64,000 bases of DNA from Burkholderia sp. SRS-46 (lineage in GTDB: Bacteria > Pseudomonadota > Gammaproteobacteria > Burkholderiales > Burkholderiaceae). The DNA lies in the NCBI RefSeq assembly GCF_004343775.1, contig NZ_PTXL01000009.1:124001-188000 (forward strand). The letters run 5' to 3'. Both the position numbers and the translations under genes were made by a program. Shown piece by piece: positions 25,662 through 33,181 of this stretch. Position 1 is the stretch's first letter. Each line of letters begins with the position of its first letter. Under the pieces are notes generated by a model, which was not told the origin of the DNA, made no database searches, and saw only the letters and a program-made list of their open reading frames with translations.

Positions 25662-26555
25662 TCAAACCACCATTGACTGCTGGGCGAAGATACCCGCCAT
25701 CGCGCCCTGCGATGATGCCTGGGTGACCGAAGGCAAGAAGGGCGTGGCGAGGTCGCCGGCGGCGTAGATTCCCGGCATGCTGGTTTGGCGGCGCTCGTCG
25801 ATCGCGAGAACGATGCCGGTGGGCGTATCGACCGTGGCGAGGCCCAGTGATTCGTGCAGGCTTGCGGACGGCTTGTTGCGCGGTTGGGCGAACAGGACGT
25901 CGACCGCGACGTTGCGGCAGGTATCGAGATTGACGGTGGTGATATGGCCGTTCGCGTGAGCGATCTCGACGATCCGGCCATCGACGAGAGGTATGTTGCG
26001 GCGCGCCAGATCCGCCTGGATATCGGGCGCAATGTCATGACCATCGGCGAAGACAGTCAACTTGTCAGTCCAATCGCGAAACAGCTTGGCAGACTGGTAC
26101 GACTGCGGGCCGGACCAAACGAGGCCCCAATGCTGGCCGGCGACTTCAAAGCCGTCGCAATAGGGGCAGGGCACGATGGACGTGCCCCAGCTTTCGGCAA
26201 AACCCGGAACATCAGGCATCTGGTCGGCGACGCCGTAGCTCAGGATCAGGCGGCGTGCCCTCAGGCTTTCGTGATCGTCAGTGACAACGCAGAAATCGTC
26301 GATGGCGCCAGACACGCTCTCGGCCCGGGCATTGACGAGGCTGATTGTCGGATAGCGCGACAGCTGCTGCCGCGCCTCGACCAGGATGTCCAGCGGCGGC
26401 TTGTGATCGTGGCCGAGCAGGCCATGCGAGTGGCCGGCAAAGCGGTTGCGCGGCCGGCCGGTATCGAGAACGGTGACTTTGCGGCGGGCACGGCCAAGCT
26501 GCAGGGCGGCGGCGAGGCCGGCAAAGCTGCCGCCGATGATAACGACGTCGTTCAT
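25662..26555 (-). CDS. NAD(P)/FAD-dependent oxidoreductase, thioredoxin-reductase-like
   Basis: The 297-residue protein has an N-terminal FAD-binding motif (GGSFAGLAAALQLGRARRKV, residues 8-27), a redox-active CPYC at residues 130-133 in VPCPYCDGFEVAG, and a C-terminal ATG-like FAD motif MPGIYAAGDLATPF. This order matches low-molecular-weight thioredoxin-reductase-like enzymes. The domain between the CPYC motif and the second FAD motif looks shorter or more divergent than in true TrxB, as in ferredoxin-NADP or dithiol-oxidase relatives. It is divergent from a tetR gene with a palindromic site between. Its partner thiol protein or substrate is unknown. Confidence 0.88.
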   Translation of the reverse strand: MNDVVIIGGSFAGLAAALQLGRARRKVTVLDTGRPRNRFAGHSHGLLGHDHKPPLDILVEARQQLSRYPTISLVNARAESVSGAIDDFCVVTDDHESLRARRLILSYGVADQMPDVPGFAESWGTSIVPCPYCDGFEVAGQHWGLVWSGPQSYQSAKLFRDWTDKLTVFADGHDIAPDIQADLARRNIPLVDGRIVEIAHANGHITTVNLDTCRNVAVDVLFAQPRNKPSASLHESLGLATVDTPTGIVLAIDERRQTSMPGIYAAGDLATPFLPSVTQASSQGAMAGIFAQQSMVV

Positions 26556-26764
26556 GATGATGTGCTCCGTGTTGTGGATGGAGGGGTGGGCGGGGCGTGG
26601 TGTGCAATATCGTCCCGTGATACGCGCTTGAGACGGTCAGCGAGCAGGGCTTCGGCAGTGGCGAGAAAGTTGCCCTTGCTGTATTGACCAGCCCGACAAT
26701 GCCGCATTCGATAGCGCTGGTGGCCCGGGGAAACCGGTGAAATCTACCCTTGGCTTGCACATTG

Positions 26765-26782
26765 CGATACTGAGTGGTATCG
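26765..26782. promoter_or_regulatory. Palindrome in the divergent oxidoreductase/tetR promoter, candidate TetR operator
   Basis: CGATAC-TGAGTG-GTATCG is a perfect 6-bp inverted repeat 41 bp before the GTG start of tetR. The position in a divergent control region suits an autoregulatory TetR site. It is unlike the GTGACYAT operators of the efflux locus, so a separate regulator is implied. Confidence 0.5.
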
Positions 26783-26822
26783 TAGTGCGCGAATTTGAAT
26801 ACTGTCAAGTACTGGAATTGTC

Positions 26823-27455
26823 GTGACCGAAAATAGCCAGGGCCGGCGCGGCCGGCCCGCCAACGAGGCGCTTCGCCAAACGATCGTCGACGCCGCCTGC
26901 GAACTCTTTGTGGAATTGGGTTTTCAAGCGACGACCATGGACAAGGTCGCGCAGCGGGCGAAGATATCCAAGCTCAGCATCTATCGGCACTTCGAGAACA
27001 AGGAGGCGCTGTTCAGCGCGGCCATGGTGGCCCGCTGCGATCAATTTGCACCGCAGACCCTTTCTGAAGGCGTCGACGGTTCGGCCGAAGATCAGCTCAT
27101 GGCGGTGGGGTCATCCCTGCTTCGCACGCTGTTGAGTCCGGACGTCCGCAGTGTCGAAGCCATGGTTTTGGCCGACAAGACGAATCAAAAGGCGTTAAGC
27201 AAGCTCCATTACGAAGCCGGGCCCGCCCATGTCGTCGCCCACATCGAGGCCGTGTTGCGTCAGTTGCACGCGAAAGCGATGCTGAACGTACCCGATGCTC
27301 ACCGGTCCGCCCGCTTGTTTGGCGCGCTGTTCAAAGGATGCGATCTGCTGCTTATCGCACGCTTCGATGAGACGAGAGCGGAGAACGACAACGAAATCGA
27401 ATCCTATTGCCGGTCGGCCGTCGCCATGTTCATCGCCGCGCACGGTGGCATCTAA
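26823..27455 (+). CDS. TetR family transcriptional regulator (GTG start)
   Basis: The 210-residue protein starts at a GTG (MTENSQGRRGRPANEALRQT). It carries a TetR HTH in ACELFVELGFQATTMDKVAQ and ISKLSIYRHFENKEALFSAA, and an AefR-type C-terminal domain. The GRRGRPA segment before the HTH is common in this subfamily. It diverges from the flavoprotein-methyltransferase pair, the likely target, and a palindrome stands in the shared control region. It is the last recognisable gene before the right end of the transposon, about 400 bp away. Confidence 0.88.
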   Translation: MTENSQGRRGRPANEALRQTIVDAACELFVELGFQATTMDKVAQRAKISKLSIYRHFENKEALFSAAMVARCDQFAPQTLSEGVDGSAEDQLMAVGSSLLRTLLSPDVRSVEAMVLADKTNQKALSKLHYEAGPAHVVAHIEAVLRQLHAKAMLNVPDAHRSARLFGALFKGCDLLLIARFDETRAENDNEIESYCRSAVAMFIAAHGGI

Positions 27456-27859
27456 AGGTGCGCTATCGCGGCCGATGAAGAACACGTAGCAACTGCATAC
27501 GGTGTTCGCCCTGAGCACCCTATGGATGATGCGTGGACGACTGATGGGCGAGGCCATTGCGTGAGCGCAAAAGCCGTCCGCGCGGGTAGGCAATCCGCGC
27601 ATTCTTGATGCCGAACGTCGCGCGGCATTCGAGCCAGGTGCCGCACCGCTTGGACCGCATCGGCTCTATGTTGATGGTTGAGTGCGGCAAAGCGAATTCT
27701 AAACACCATCCCTGGGCGAGTGGCCGCTGGCGCCGGCCAGTTCAACCCGCCGATCTTGCCATCGCGGCTTGGTTGCGAACCCAAATAAGGTAAGGCGCGA
27801 TGTCCGGTGCTCGCGTGCTGCAGAGGAACCGCAGTGTAGTAGCGCGCGATCGATCGATA
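27456..27859. other. Stretch without recognisable genes before the transposon right end
   Basis: About 400 bp with short overlapping open frames on both strands. None has family motifs. The minus strand near 27530-27790 could be a decayed coding remnant, but I cannot name it. Confidence 0.45.
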
Positions 27860-27915
27860 CAACATTAGTTGAAATTTAGACACAACTTTAGTTGTGTGAG
27901 CGGCGAGCCCCGGCA
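27860..27915 (-). repeat. Right end of the transposon with two inverted binding-site-like repeats
   Basis: CAACATTAGTTG (27860-27871) and ACAACTTTAGTTGT (27882-27895) are the inverse-orientation counterparts of the four left-end sites. Read on the minus strand the inner site and its flank (TTTCAACTAATGTTGT) match the innermost left-end site and flank (TTTCAACTAATCTTGT) in 15 of 16 positions. The candidate tip is CGGCA ending at 27915. Confidence 0.72.
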
Positions 27916-27936
27916 CTTTCGCTCGCTGTCCCGAAA

Positions 27937-27972
27937 TGAAGGGGAACATAGCCCTGACTATGTTCCCCTTCA
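27937..27972. terminator. Strong hairpin just outside the transposon right end
   Basis: TGAAGGGGAACATAG and CTATGTTCCCCTTCA make a perfect 15-bp stem with a 6-nt loop (CCCTGA). There is no T-run. It may be a terminator, a protein-binding site or part of the insertion target. Confidence 0.5.
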
Positions 27973-28473
27973 GTTCTCGCGATTGAGCGCCACAACGTCG
28001 ACGAGATGTCACGCGGTCCTGTAAGTCTGTCGTCGCCTCAAACGAGGCCCATGTTGAGCCGCCCGTGCAGTCGGCGCCACGTTCATCCGTGCTCCGCCCT
28101 TCGTCTTCTGTCACCCGCGGGGAGAGCGCCAACGCCAGGTCATTCAACCTGCTCGCATTGAGTGGATTTCTGCCCCAATTAGAAAGCATTGTGAAAGGAT
28201 ATCGCTTTCCTTTGCCACATCTACTTAGTGCACGCATTAACTTAGAAATACCAATCAGTTTTCTCGACAGGCAACTTTTGCACGTCCCTGGCGACTCTCA
28301 AGCCCTCCTAACGCAGCAGGACATAAAACATATTGATATCAATCAGTTATCTCAACTTATCACATAATGAAATGCGTGGTGCGGTCTTTTTTGCACATTT
28401 CCCCCCTTCTTCCAAGTGCGACCTTTTTTGTATGTCGACAGCTATCAACCCCATAGCCATCAGTGCTTTCGAA
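27973..28473. other. Intergenic stretch, AT-rich in its second half
   Basis: About 500 bp with no gene I can support. From about 28190 the base composition drops well below the surrounding GC level. A 100-codon open frame at 28065-28367 has no recognisable motif and crosses the composition change, so I do not treat it as a gene. The stretch lies between the transposon end and the ArsR operon. Confidence 0.45.
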
Positions 28474-28495
28474 TATATCGTCAAATTCCGATATA
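28474..28495. promoter_or_regulatory. Probable ArsR operator/promoter
   Basis: TATATCG-N8-CGATATA is a perfect 7-bp inverted repeat 46 bp before the ArsR start. It overlaps a possible -10 (TATAAG, 28492-28497) with a possible -35 (TTCGAA, 28469-28474) 17 bp upstream. Binding there would block RNA polymerase, the usual ArsR mode. Confidence 0.6.
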
Positions 28496-28541
28496 AGATT
28501 CGGCCATCGACGATGCCCATTTGCCTGAACAATTTCCACCC

Positions 28542-28850
28542 ATGCCGACCGACCTCGACATCGACGCGATCCTGAAGGCGCTCGCGAACCCTGTCCGCCG
28601 GGAAATCCTCGTCTGGCTGCGAACGCCCGGCGCGCACTTCCCGAACCAGACGCTGCCGTACGACCACGGCGTCTGCGCGGGGCAGATCGACGCGCGCTGC
28701 GGCCTGTCGCAATCGACGGTGTCCGCGCACCTCGCGACGCTGCAGCGCGCGGGGCTCGTGACCTCGACCCGGATCGGCCAGTGGGCGTTCTTCAAGCGCA
28801 ACGAGGCCGTCATCGACGCATTTCTCGACGCCCTGCGCCGCGAACTCTAG
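28542..28850 (+). CDS. ArsR family winged-helix regulator
   Basis: The protein, read from MPTDLDIDAILKALANPVRR, is 102 residues long and has the ArsR/SmtB winged-helix core (LKALANPVRREILVWLR, CGLSQSTVSAHLATLQRAGL, TRIGQWAFFKRNE). One cysteine (in HGVCAGQ) lies near the start of the recognition region and another in ARCGLSQ. These could sense electrophiles rather than metal, but that is only an idea. A TTG at 28521 would add seven residues. The gene lies 59 bp before an Old Yellow Enzyme gene, its likely operon partner, with a palindromic operator in front. Confidence 0.88.
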   Translation: MPTDLDIDAILKALANPVRREILVWLRTPGAHFPNQTLPYDHGVCAGQIDARCGLSQSTVSAHLATLQRAGLVTSTRIGQWAFFKRNEAVIDAFLDALRREL

Positions 28851-28909
28851 CCCACCCGGCCGGACCGTCCATGCGGACATCCGCCCTGCTTTCGTGAAGA
28901 GGTAAAGCC

Positions 28910-29971
28910 ATGCCCACGCTGTTCGATCCCGTCACCCTCGGCGACCTGACCCTGCCGAACCGTATCGTGATGGCACCGCTCACCCGCGCTCGTGCGGGCG
29001 ACGTGCGCGTCCCCAACGACCTGATGGCACGCTACTACGCCGAACGCGCATCGGCCGGCCTGATCATCAGCGAAGCGACGTCGGTGACGCCGCAAGGCGT
29101 CGGCTATGCCGACACGCCGGGCATCTGGTCCGACGAACAGGTCGAAGGCTGGAAGCGCGTGACGCGCGCCGTGCATGACGCAGGCGGCCGCATCCTGCTG
29201 CAGCTCTGGCACGTCGGCCGGGTCTCCGATCCCGCGTTCCTCGACAGCGAACTGCCGGTCGCGCCGAGCGCGATCGCGGCGGGCGGCCATGTGAGCCTCG
29301 TGCGGCCGCAGCGTCCGTTCGTGACGCCGCGCGCGCTCGAACTCGACGAGATCCCGGGCATCGTCGCCGCCTACCGCAAGGGCGCGGAAAACGCACAGGC
29401 AGCGGGCTTCGACGGCGTCGAGATCCACGGCGCGAACGGCTACCTGCTCGACCAGTTCCTGCAGGACAGCACCAATCGCCGCACCGACGCGTACGGCGGC
29501 CCGATCGAGAACCGCGCGCGCCTGCTGCTGGAAGTGGTCGACGCCGCGATCGACGTGTGGGGCGCCGGGCGCGTCGGCGTGCACCTCGCGCCGCGCGGCG
29601 ACGCACACACGATGGGCGATTCCGACCCGGCCGCGACGTTCGGCCATGTCGCGCGCGAACTCGGCCGCCGCAAGATCGCGTTTATCTTCACGCGGGAGTC
29701 GTTCACGGGCGACCCGTTGAGCCCGCAACTGAAGGAAGCGTTCGGCGGCCCGCTGATCGCGAACGAGAAATTCACGCTCGACACCGCGCAACAGGTGCTC
29801 GAGCGCGGCGACGCCGATGCGATCGCATGGGGCCAGCTGTTCATCGCGAACCCCGACCTGCCGCGCCGCTTCGCGCTGAACGCGCCGCTCAACCAGCCGG
29901 TGCCGGCAACCTTCTACGCGAAAGGCGAAACGGGCTACACCGACTACCCGGCGCTCGGCGACGCGGCGTGA
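28910..29971 (+). CDS. Old Yellow Enzyme family alkene reductase
   Basis: This 353-residue FMN-binding TIM-barrel enzyme is of the NemA/XenB type. It starts LFDPVTLGDLTLPNRIVMAP, carries the substrate-binding pair His173/Asn176 in GVEIHGANGYLLDQFL, then the flavin-binding LQDSTNRRTDAYGG. Family members reduce activated C=C bonds, nitrate esters and N-ethylmaleimide with NAD(P)H in the cytoplasm. It is downstream of and probably co-transcribed with an ArsR regulator, so induction by electrophiles is plausible. Length and motifs indicate an intact enzyme. Confidence 0.93.
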   Translation: MPTLFDPVTLGDLTLPNRIVMAPLTRARAGDVRVPNDLMARYYAERASAGLIISEATSVTPQGVGYADTPGIWSDEQVEGWKRVTRAVHDAGGRILLQLWHVGRVSDPAFLDSELPVAPSAIAAGGHVSLVRPQRPFVTPRALELDEIPGIVAAYRKGAENAQAAGFDGVEIHGANGYLLDQFLQDSTNRRTDAYGGPIENRARLLLEVVDAAIDVWGAGRVGVHLAPRGDAHTMGDSDPAATFGHVARELGRRKIAFIFTRESFTGDPLSPQLKEAFGGPLIANEKFTLDTAQQVLERGDADAIAWGQLFIANPDLPRRFALNAPLNQPVPATFYAKGETGYTDYPALGDAA

Positions 29972-29989
29972 GCACCGCCGGCCGCGGGT

Positions 29990-30517
29990 TCACGCGCGCA
30001 GGTCGCGGCGCATGAACACGCGCCGGGTTTCGTCGAGGCCGAGCGACACGTGATACGCACGGATCGCGCGCAGCGTGTCGTCGAGCGTGGCGTCGTCGAT
30101 GTCGTCGAAACCGAGGCGCCGGTAATACGGCGCATTCCACGGCGGCGCGCGGAACGTCGACAGCACGATCTGCGCGCATCCATCCTCGGCCGCGCGCGCG
30201 GCCACCTGCTCGATCAGGCGCACGCCGATCCGCTGCCCCGCGTGCGACGGCGCGACGTCCAGTTCCTCGAGATACAGCCGCTGCGCGTCGAGCAGCCGGT
30301 AGAACGCGAAGCCGACGCACGCGTCGTGCGCAGCCACCGCGACGTACGCGCGGCCCGCGTCGATGCGCACGCGCACGGCGGCCGCGTCGGTCGGCCCGGC
30401 GTCGGCGATGTGCGCCATGCCGATCTCGCGAAAGCGCTGCGCGGCGGCGACTTCCACTGCGGCCATCGCGGCGGCGTCGTCACGGGTAGCGAGGCGGATT
30501 CGGACAGGTTCGGTCAT
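29990..30517 (-). CDS. GNAT family N-acetyltransferase
   Basis: The 175-residue protein has the GNAT fold: an N-terminal IRLATRDDAAAMAAVE, a central LYLEELDVAPSHAGQRIGVR with the acetyl-CoA pyrophosphate loop QRIGVR (about residues 95-100), and NAPYYRRLGFDDIDD near the end. It faces the OYE gene tail to tail (19 bp apart) and is divergent from the LysE-type exporter. The acceptor substrate is not predictable. Confidence 0.87.
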   Translation of the reverse strand: MTEPVRIRLATRDDAAAMAAVEVAAAQRFREIGMAHIADAGPTDAAAVRVRIDAGRAYVAVAAHDACVGFAFYRLLDAQRLYLEELDVAPSHAGQRIGVRLIEQVAARAAEDGCAQIVLSTFRAPPWNAPYYRRLGFDDIDDATLDDTLRAIRAYHVSLGLDETRRVFMRRDLRA

Positions 30518-30600
30518 GGCGTCGGCAGTAGGCAGGCTGGAACGGGCATCACTATAATCGAAACTTCATACGTATCGAATGCCCCGCATACGAGGCCACC

Positions 30601-31212
30601 ATGACGCTGTCCGCGCTCGCCGTATTCGCCCTCGCCCTGCTCGTCTCCGCCGGCACGCCCGGCCCGAGCGTCGCCGCGCTCGTCGCGCGCGTGCTCACCA
30701 ACGGCGTGCGGGACGTGCTGCCGTTCCTGCTCGCGATGTGGATCGGCGAATCAATGTGGCTCGGCTGCGCGGTCGCGGGCCTGGCGGTGCTCACGCACGC
30801 GTTCGGCAGCCTGTTCGTCGTGTTGAAATTCGCGGGCGCGGCCTACCTGCTGTTCCTCGCGTGGAAGATGTGGCGCGCGCCGGCCGACCCCGCCGGCGCG
30901 ACGCTGCCGAGCGCGCGCTCGCCGTGGCGGATGTTCGTGGCGGGCCTGCTGGTGACGCTCGGCAACCCCAAAATTATGATTTTCTATCTGGCATTGCTGC
31001 CGACGCTCGTCGACCTGCGCAACATCGGCGTGCTCGCGTGGTTCGAGCTGACCGTCACCATGCTCGTCGTGCTGGTCGCGAGCGACTTCTGCTGGGCGTT
31101 CGTCGCCACCCGCGCGCGGCGCTTCCTGACGAGTCGCAAGGCGATGCGGATCGCGAACCGCACGAGCGCGACCGCGATGGCCAGCGCGGCGGTGGCGATC
31201 GCGACGCGGTAG
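30601..31212 (+). CDS. LysE family amino-acid exporter (RhtB-like)
   Basis: The 203-residue hydrophobic protein has the LysE/RhtB layout of about six membrane helices. The conserved LLVSAGTPGPSVAALVARVL is near the N terminus and GLLVTLGNPKIMIFYLALLP in the middle. It would export amino acids or derivatives across the inner membrane by proton exchange. It is divergent from a GNAT gene; the 83-bp space between them must hold both promoters. Substrate unknown. Confidence 0.89.
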   Translation: MTLSALAVFALALLVSAGTPGPSVAALVARVLTNGVRDVLPFLLAMWIGESMWLGCAVAGLAVLTHAFGSLFVVLKFAGAAYLLFLAWKMWRAPADPAGATLPSARSPWRMFVAGLLVTLGNPKIMIFYLALLPTLVDLRNIGVLAWFELTVTMLVVLVASDFCWAFVATRARRFLTSRKAMRIANRTSATAMASAAVAIATR

Positions 31213-31306
31213 GCGGCACGGCCTGACGCGCGTTTCGTCGACGCGTCTTGTTCCTTTCCTCTCTTCGCCGTCGCGGCGTGCCCTCGCGACACGACGCGCG
31301 CGCCGT

Positions 31307-32104
31307 TCAGCGGGAAGACGCGAGCAGGAAGCCGATGGCGGCGCGCCACCAGGTCTCGTCGACGAACGCCGCCCAATCGCCGTGGTCGGCCGACTTCACG
31401 ACCGCCAGCCGGCGCGGGTCGGCCAGCGTGTCGAACAGCGCCTCGCCGAAGCGCGCGGGCACCGTGCTGTCGCGCTCCGCGACCACCACCAGCACCGGAT
31501 GGCCGAATGCCGTCAGGTGCGCGGCGCTGTCATACCGGTCGCGCAGCAGCCAATTCATCGGCAGCCACGGGTAGTGATAGGCCGCGACATGCTCGAGCGT
31601 GTCCCATGGCGTGATCAGCATCAGGCCGGCGATCTTGTCGCGCTCGCGCGAGCCGGCTTCGGCCGCCACGCCCGTGCCGAGCGATTCGCCGACCACCAGC
31701 AGTGGCGCGCCGTAGCGGCGGCGCGCGAGCTCGATCGTCTGCTGCGCATCGGCGGCGAGGCTCCGCTCGTTCGGCGTGCCGTCGCGCGGCCCGTAGCCGG
31801 GATACTCGGCGAGAATCACGCGCAGCCCCATGCGGGTGAGCTCCGTCGCGTAGTACGAACGGCGCCCGGCATGACCGGCATTGCCATGAAATACGACGAC
31901 CGTGCCGCGAACGGGCCCGGACGGCTCGGCCACCAGGCCTCGATAAGCTTCCCGGGACGGCCACGCGCGCAGCCTGCCGGACACGACGTCGGCAACCGTC
32001 GCCTTCTCCGGGAAGTAGAGGAAGCGATCCTGCAGCGCGGCGACGCCGGTCACGACGATCACGCACGTGATGGCGAGACACAGCACGATTCGTATGATTT
32101 TCAT
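31307..32104 (-). CDS. Alpha/beta hydrolase
   Basis: The 265-residue protein starts with a hydrophobic segment (MKIIRIVLCLAITCVIVVTG) that is either a signal anchor or an uncleaved leader. The alpha/beta-hydrolase core follows, with oxyanion region VVVFHGNAGHAG, nucleophile Ser141 in VVGESLGTG, and a late catalytic His in VKSADHGDWAAF. It resembles the BEM46/YfhR-type serine hydrolases. An upstream in-frame ATG at 32200 is rejected because the leader at 32104 is the natural start. Substrate unknown. Confidence 0.87.
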   Translation of the reverse strand: MKIIRIVLCLAITCVIVVTGVAALQDRFLYFPEKATVADVVSGRLRAWPSREAYRGLVAEPSGPVRGTVVVFHGNAGHAGRRSYYATELTRMGLRVILAEYPGYGPRDGTPNERSLAADAQQTIELARRRYGAPLLVVGESLGTGVAAEAGSRERDKIAGLMLITPWDTLEHVAAYHYPWLPMNWLLRDRYDSAAHLTAFGHPVLVVVAERDSTVPARFGEALFDTLADPRRLAVVKSADHGDWAAFVDETWWRAAIGFLLASSR

Positions 32105-32296
32105 CGCGTCGAGTGCAATCCGTCCGTGGCCGGCCGCCCTGCATCGCGTTCCCGCATGCGGCTTGACGATCAAGCATACGCCAGCCGCCCGAATAAACAT
32201 TCAGGATTTCTGCTGATCGTGACGGCTGTCGCGCTCGCGGTGGCTCACAGTGGCGGCGCTTTCCGGCAAGCCTGAAACACGCGGTAACGAAAGCGG

Positions 32297-33175
32297 CTAC
32301 CCGTTGTGCGCCACCAGCGCCCGCGCCAGCAGCCAGTCGTCGTCGCGGCAGAAATCGAGCAGCACGATCCCGCCGGGCCCGTGGTGCGTGCGCAACCGTT
32401 TCGCGAGCCGTGCGTGAATCCCGTCGATCGCGCCGTTGCCGCGCGCCACGACCGAAGGGTTCGCGCCCATGCCGGTCCCGCTGGTGAAATTGACCGCCCA
32501 GCGGCCGCTTTCCACAGGCGGCATGTGCGTGAGCAACGTGTCGACCGCGTGCCACTTGTAGTCGATCGACACCGCCACCGGCACGCGATACGCGTCCTGG
32601 ATCGTGAACGCCGCATCCGGATGATCGATCGTGAACGTCTGGTTGTCGGGCCACGCCGTCAGGTCGATGCCGAGCGGACGGCTGCTCCGGAAACGCCGCA
32701 GCAGCACGACCGCCCCGCGCACGTCGCCGAGCGCCGGAATCGCGCCGCCCGCATGCCAGCGCAAGCCCGGATGCCGCGCGCGATGCGCATCGAAGGTCGC
32801 ATCGAAGCTGCGCCGGCACGCGTGCGCGGGCCACTCATCCTTCACCGACATCACGATGCATTCGCGCGGATGCGCGGCGATAAAGCGCGCGCAGGTCGCA
32901 AGCACGTCGTCGAACGTCATCCCGAGCGCGATCCCGCCGTGATGAATCTCGAACCGGTCATGCACGTGCCGGCACCGGATATCGAGCATCCGCACGCCGT
33001 GCATCAGCTGCGCGTCGAGCGGCGCGTCCTGGGTGCGGACCAGCGCATCGTCGACCGTATACGCACAGGTGTCATGACTGCCCGGTACGGTCAGGGTATG
33101 CAGCGCTCGCCCGTCGTCGAGCGCCGACATCCAGTCGGCGAGCGGCAGGCGCGGATCGGGGTGCGGATGGATCAT
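32297..33175 (-). CDS. Phosphatidylinositol-specific phospholipase C-like protein
   Basis: The 292-residue protein matches the PI-PLC X domain. Its first catalytic His is in LTVPGSHDTCAYT (His34) and the second probably in FEIHHGGIALGMTF (His78 or His79). A substrate-binding Arg/Asp pair is in MLDIRCRHVHDRF, followed by ECIVMSVKDEW. No signal peptide is visible, unusual for secreted bacterial PI-PLCs. The start at 33175 is six bases from the divergent LacI gene. The enzyme cleaves phosphatidylinositol or a related headgroup by an inositol cyclic-phosphate route. It may belong to the neighbouring LacI-regulated sugar or polyol locus. Confidence 0.85.
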   Translation of the reverse strand: MIHPHPDPRLPLADWMSALDDGRALHTLTVPGSHDTCAYTVDDALVRTQDAPLDAQLMHGVRMLDIRCRHVHDRFEIHHGGIALGMTFDDVLATCARFIAAHPRECIVMSVKDEWPAHACRRSFDATFDAHRARHPGLRWHAGGAIPALGDVRGAVVLLRRFRSSRPLGIDLTAWPDNQTFTIDHPDAAFTIQDAYRVPVAVSIDYKWHAVDTLLTHMPPVESGRWAVNFTSGTGMGANPSVVARGNGAIDGIHARLAKRLRTHHGPGGIVLLDFCRDDDWLLARALVAHNG

Positions 33176-33181
33176 GAGTCG

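Larger units (their letters stand above)
10907..27915. mobile_element. Candidate Tn7/Tn5053-like transposon of about 17 kb carrying RND efflux cargo
   Basis: The element is bounded by short sites of consensus CAACTAAAGTTG: four in one orientation at 10923-11082, two in the other at 27860-27895. A longer match (ATTTCAACTAATSTTGT) is shared between the innermost left site and the inner right site read on the opposite strand. Outside the outermost sites similarity continues, with gaps, to a terminal TGCCG at 10907 and CGGCA ending at 27915, giving 5'-TG...CA-3' tips as in Tn7 and Mu. Next to the left end lie a DDE transposase, an ATPase and an unknown third gene, all pointing inward. I found no matching 5-bp flanks, so the exact tips are not proved; the safe inner bounds are 10922 and 27896. 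No TnsA, TniQ or resolvase is recognisable. Confidence 0.75.

Noticed and set aside
10901..27907. GGCGAG at both transposon borders as a target duplication
   Set aside because: The right copy lies inside the presumed end when the terminal TGCCG/CGGCA similarity is considered, and the tips then do not match. Treated as chance.
27452..28237. Minus-strand frame of 261 codons across the transposon right end
   Set aside because: It spans the end repeats and the hairpin, which a real gene would not be expected to do, and it has no recognisable domain.
28065..28367. 100-codon frame before the ArsR operator
   Set aside because: No motif and no convincing ribosome binding site, and it crosses a change in base composition.
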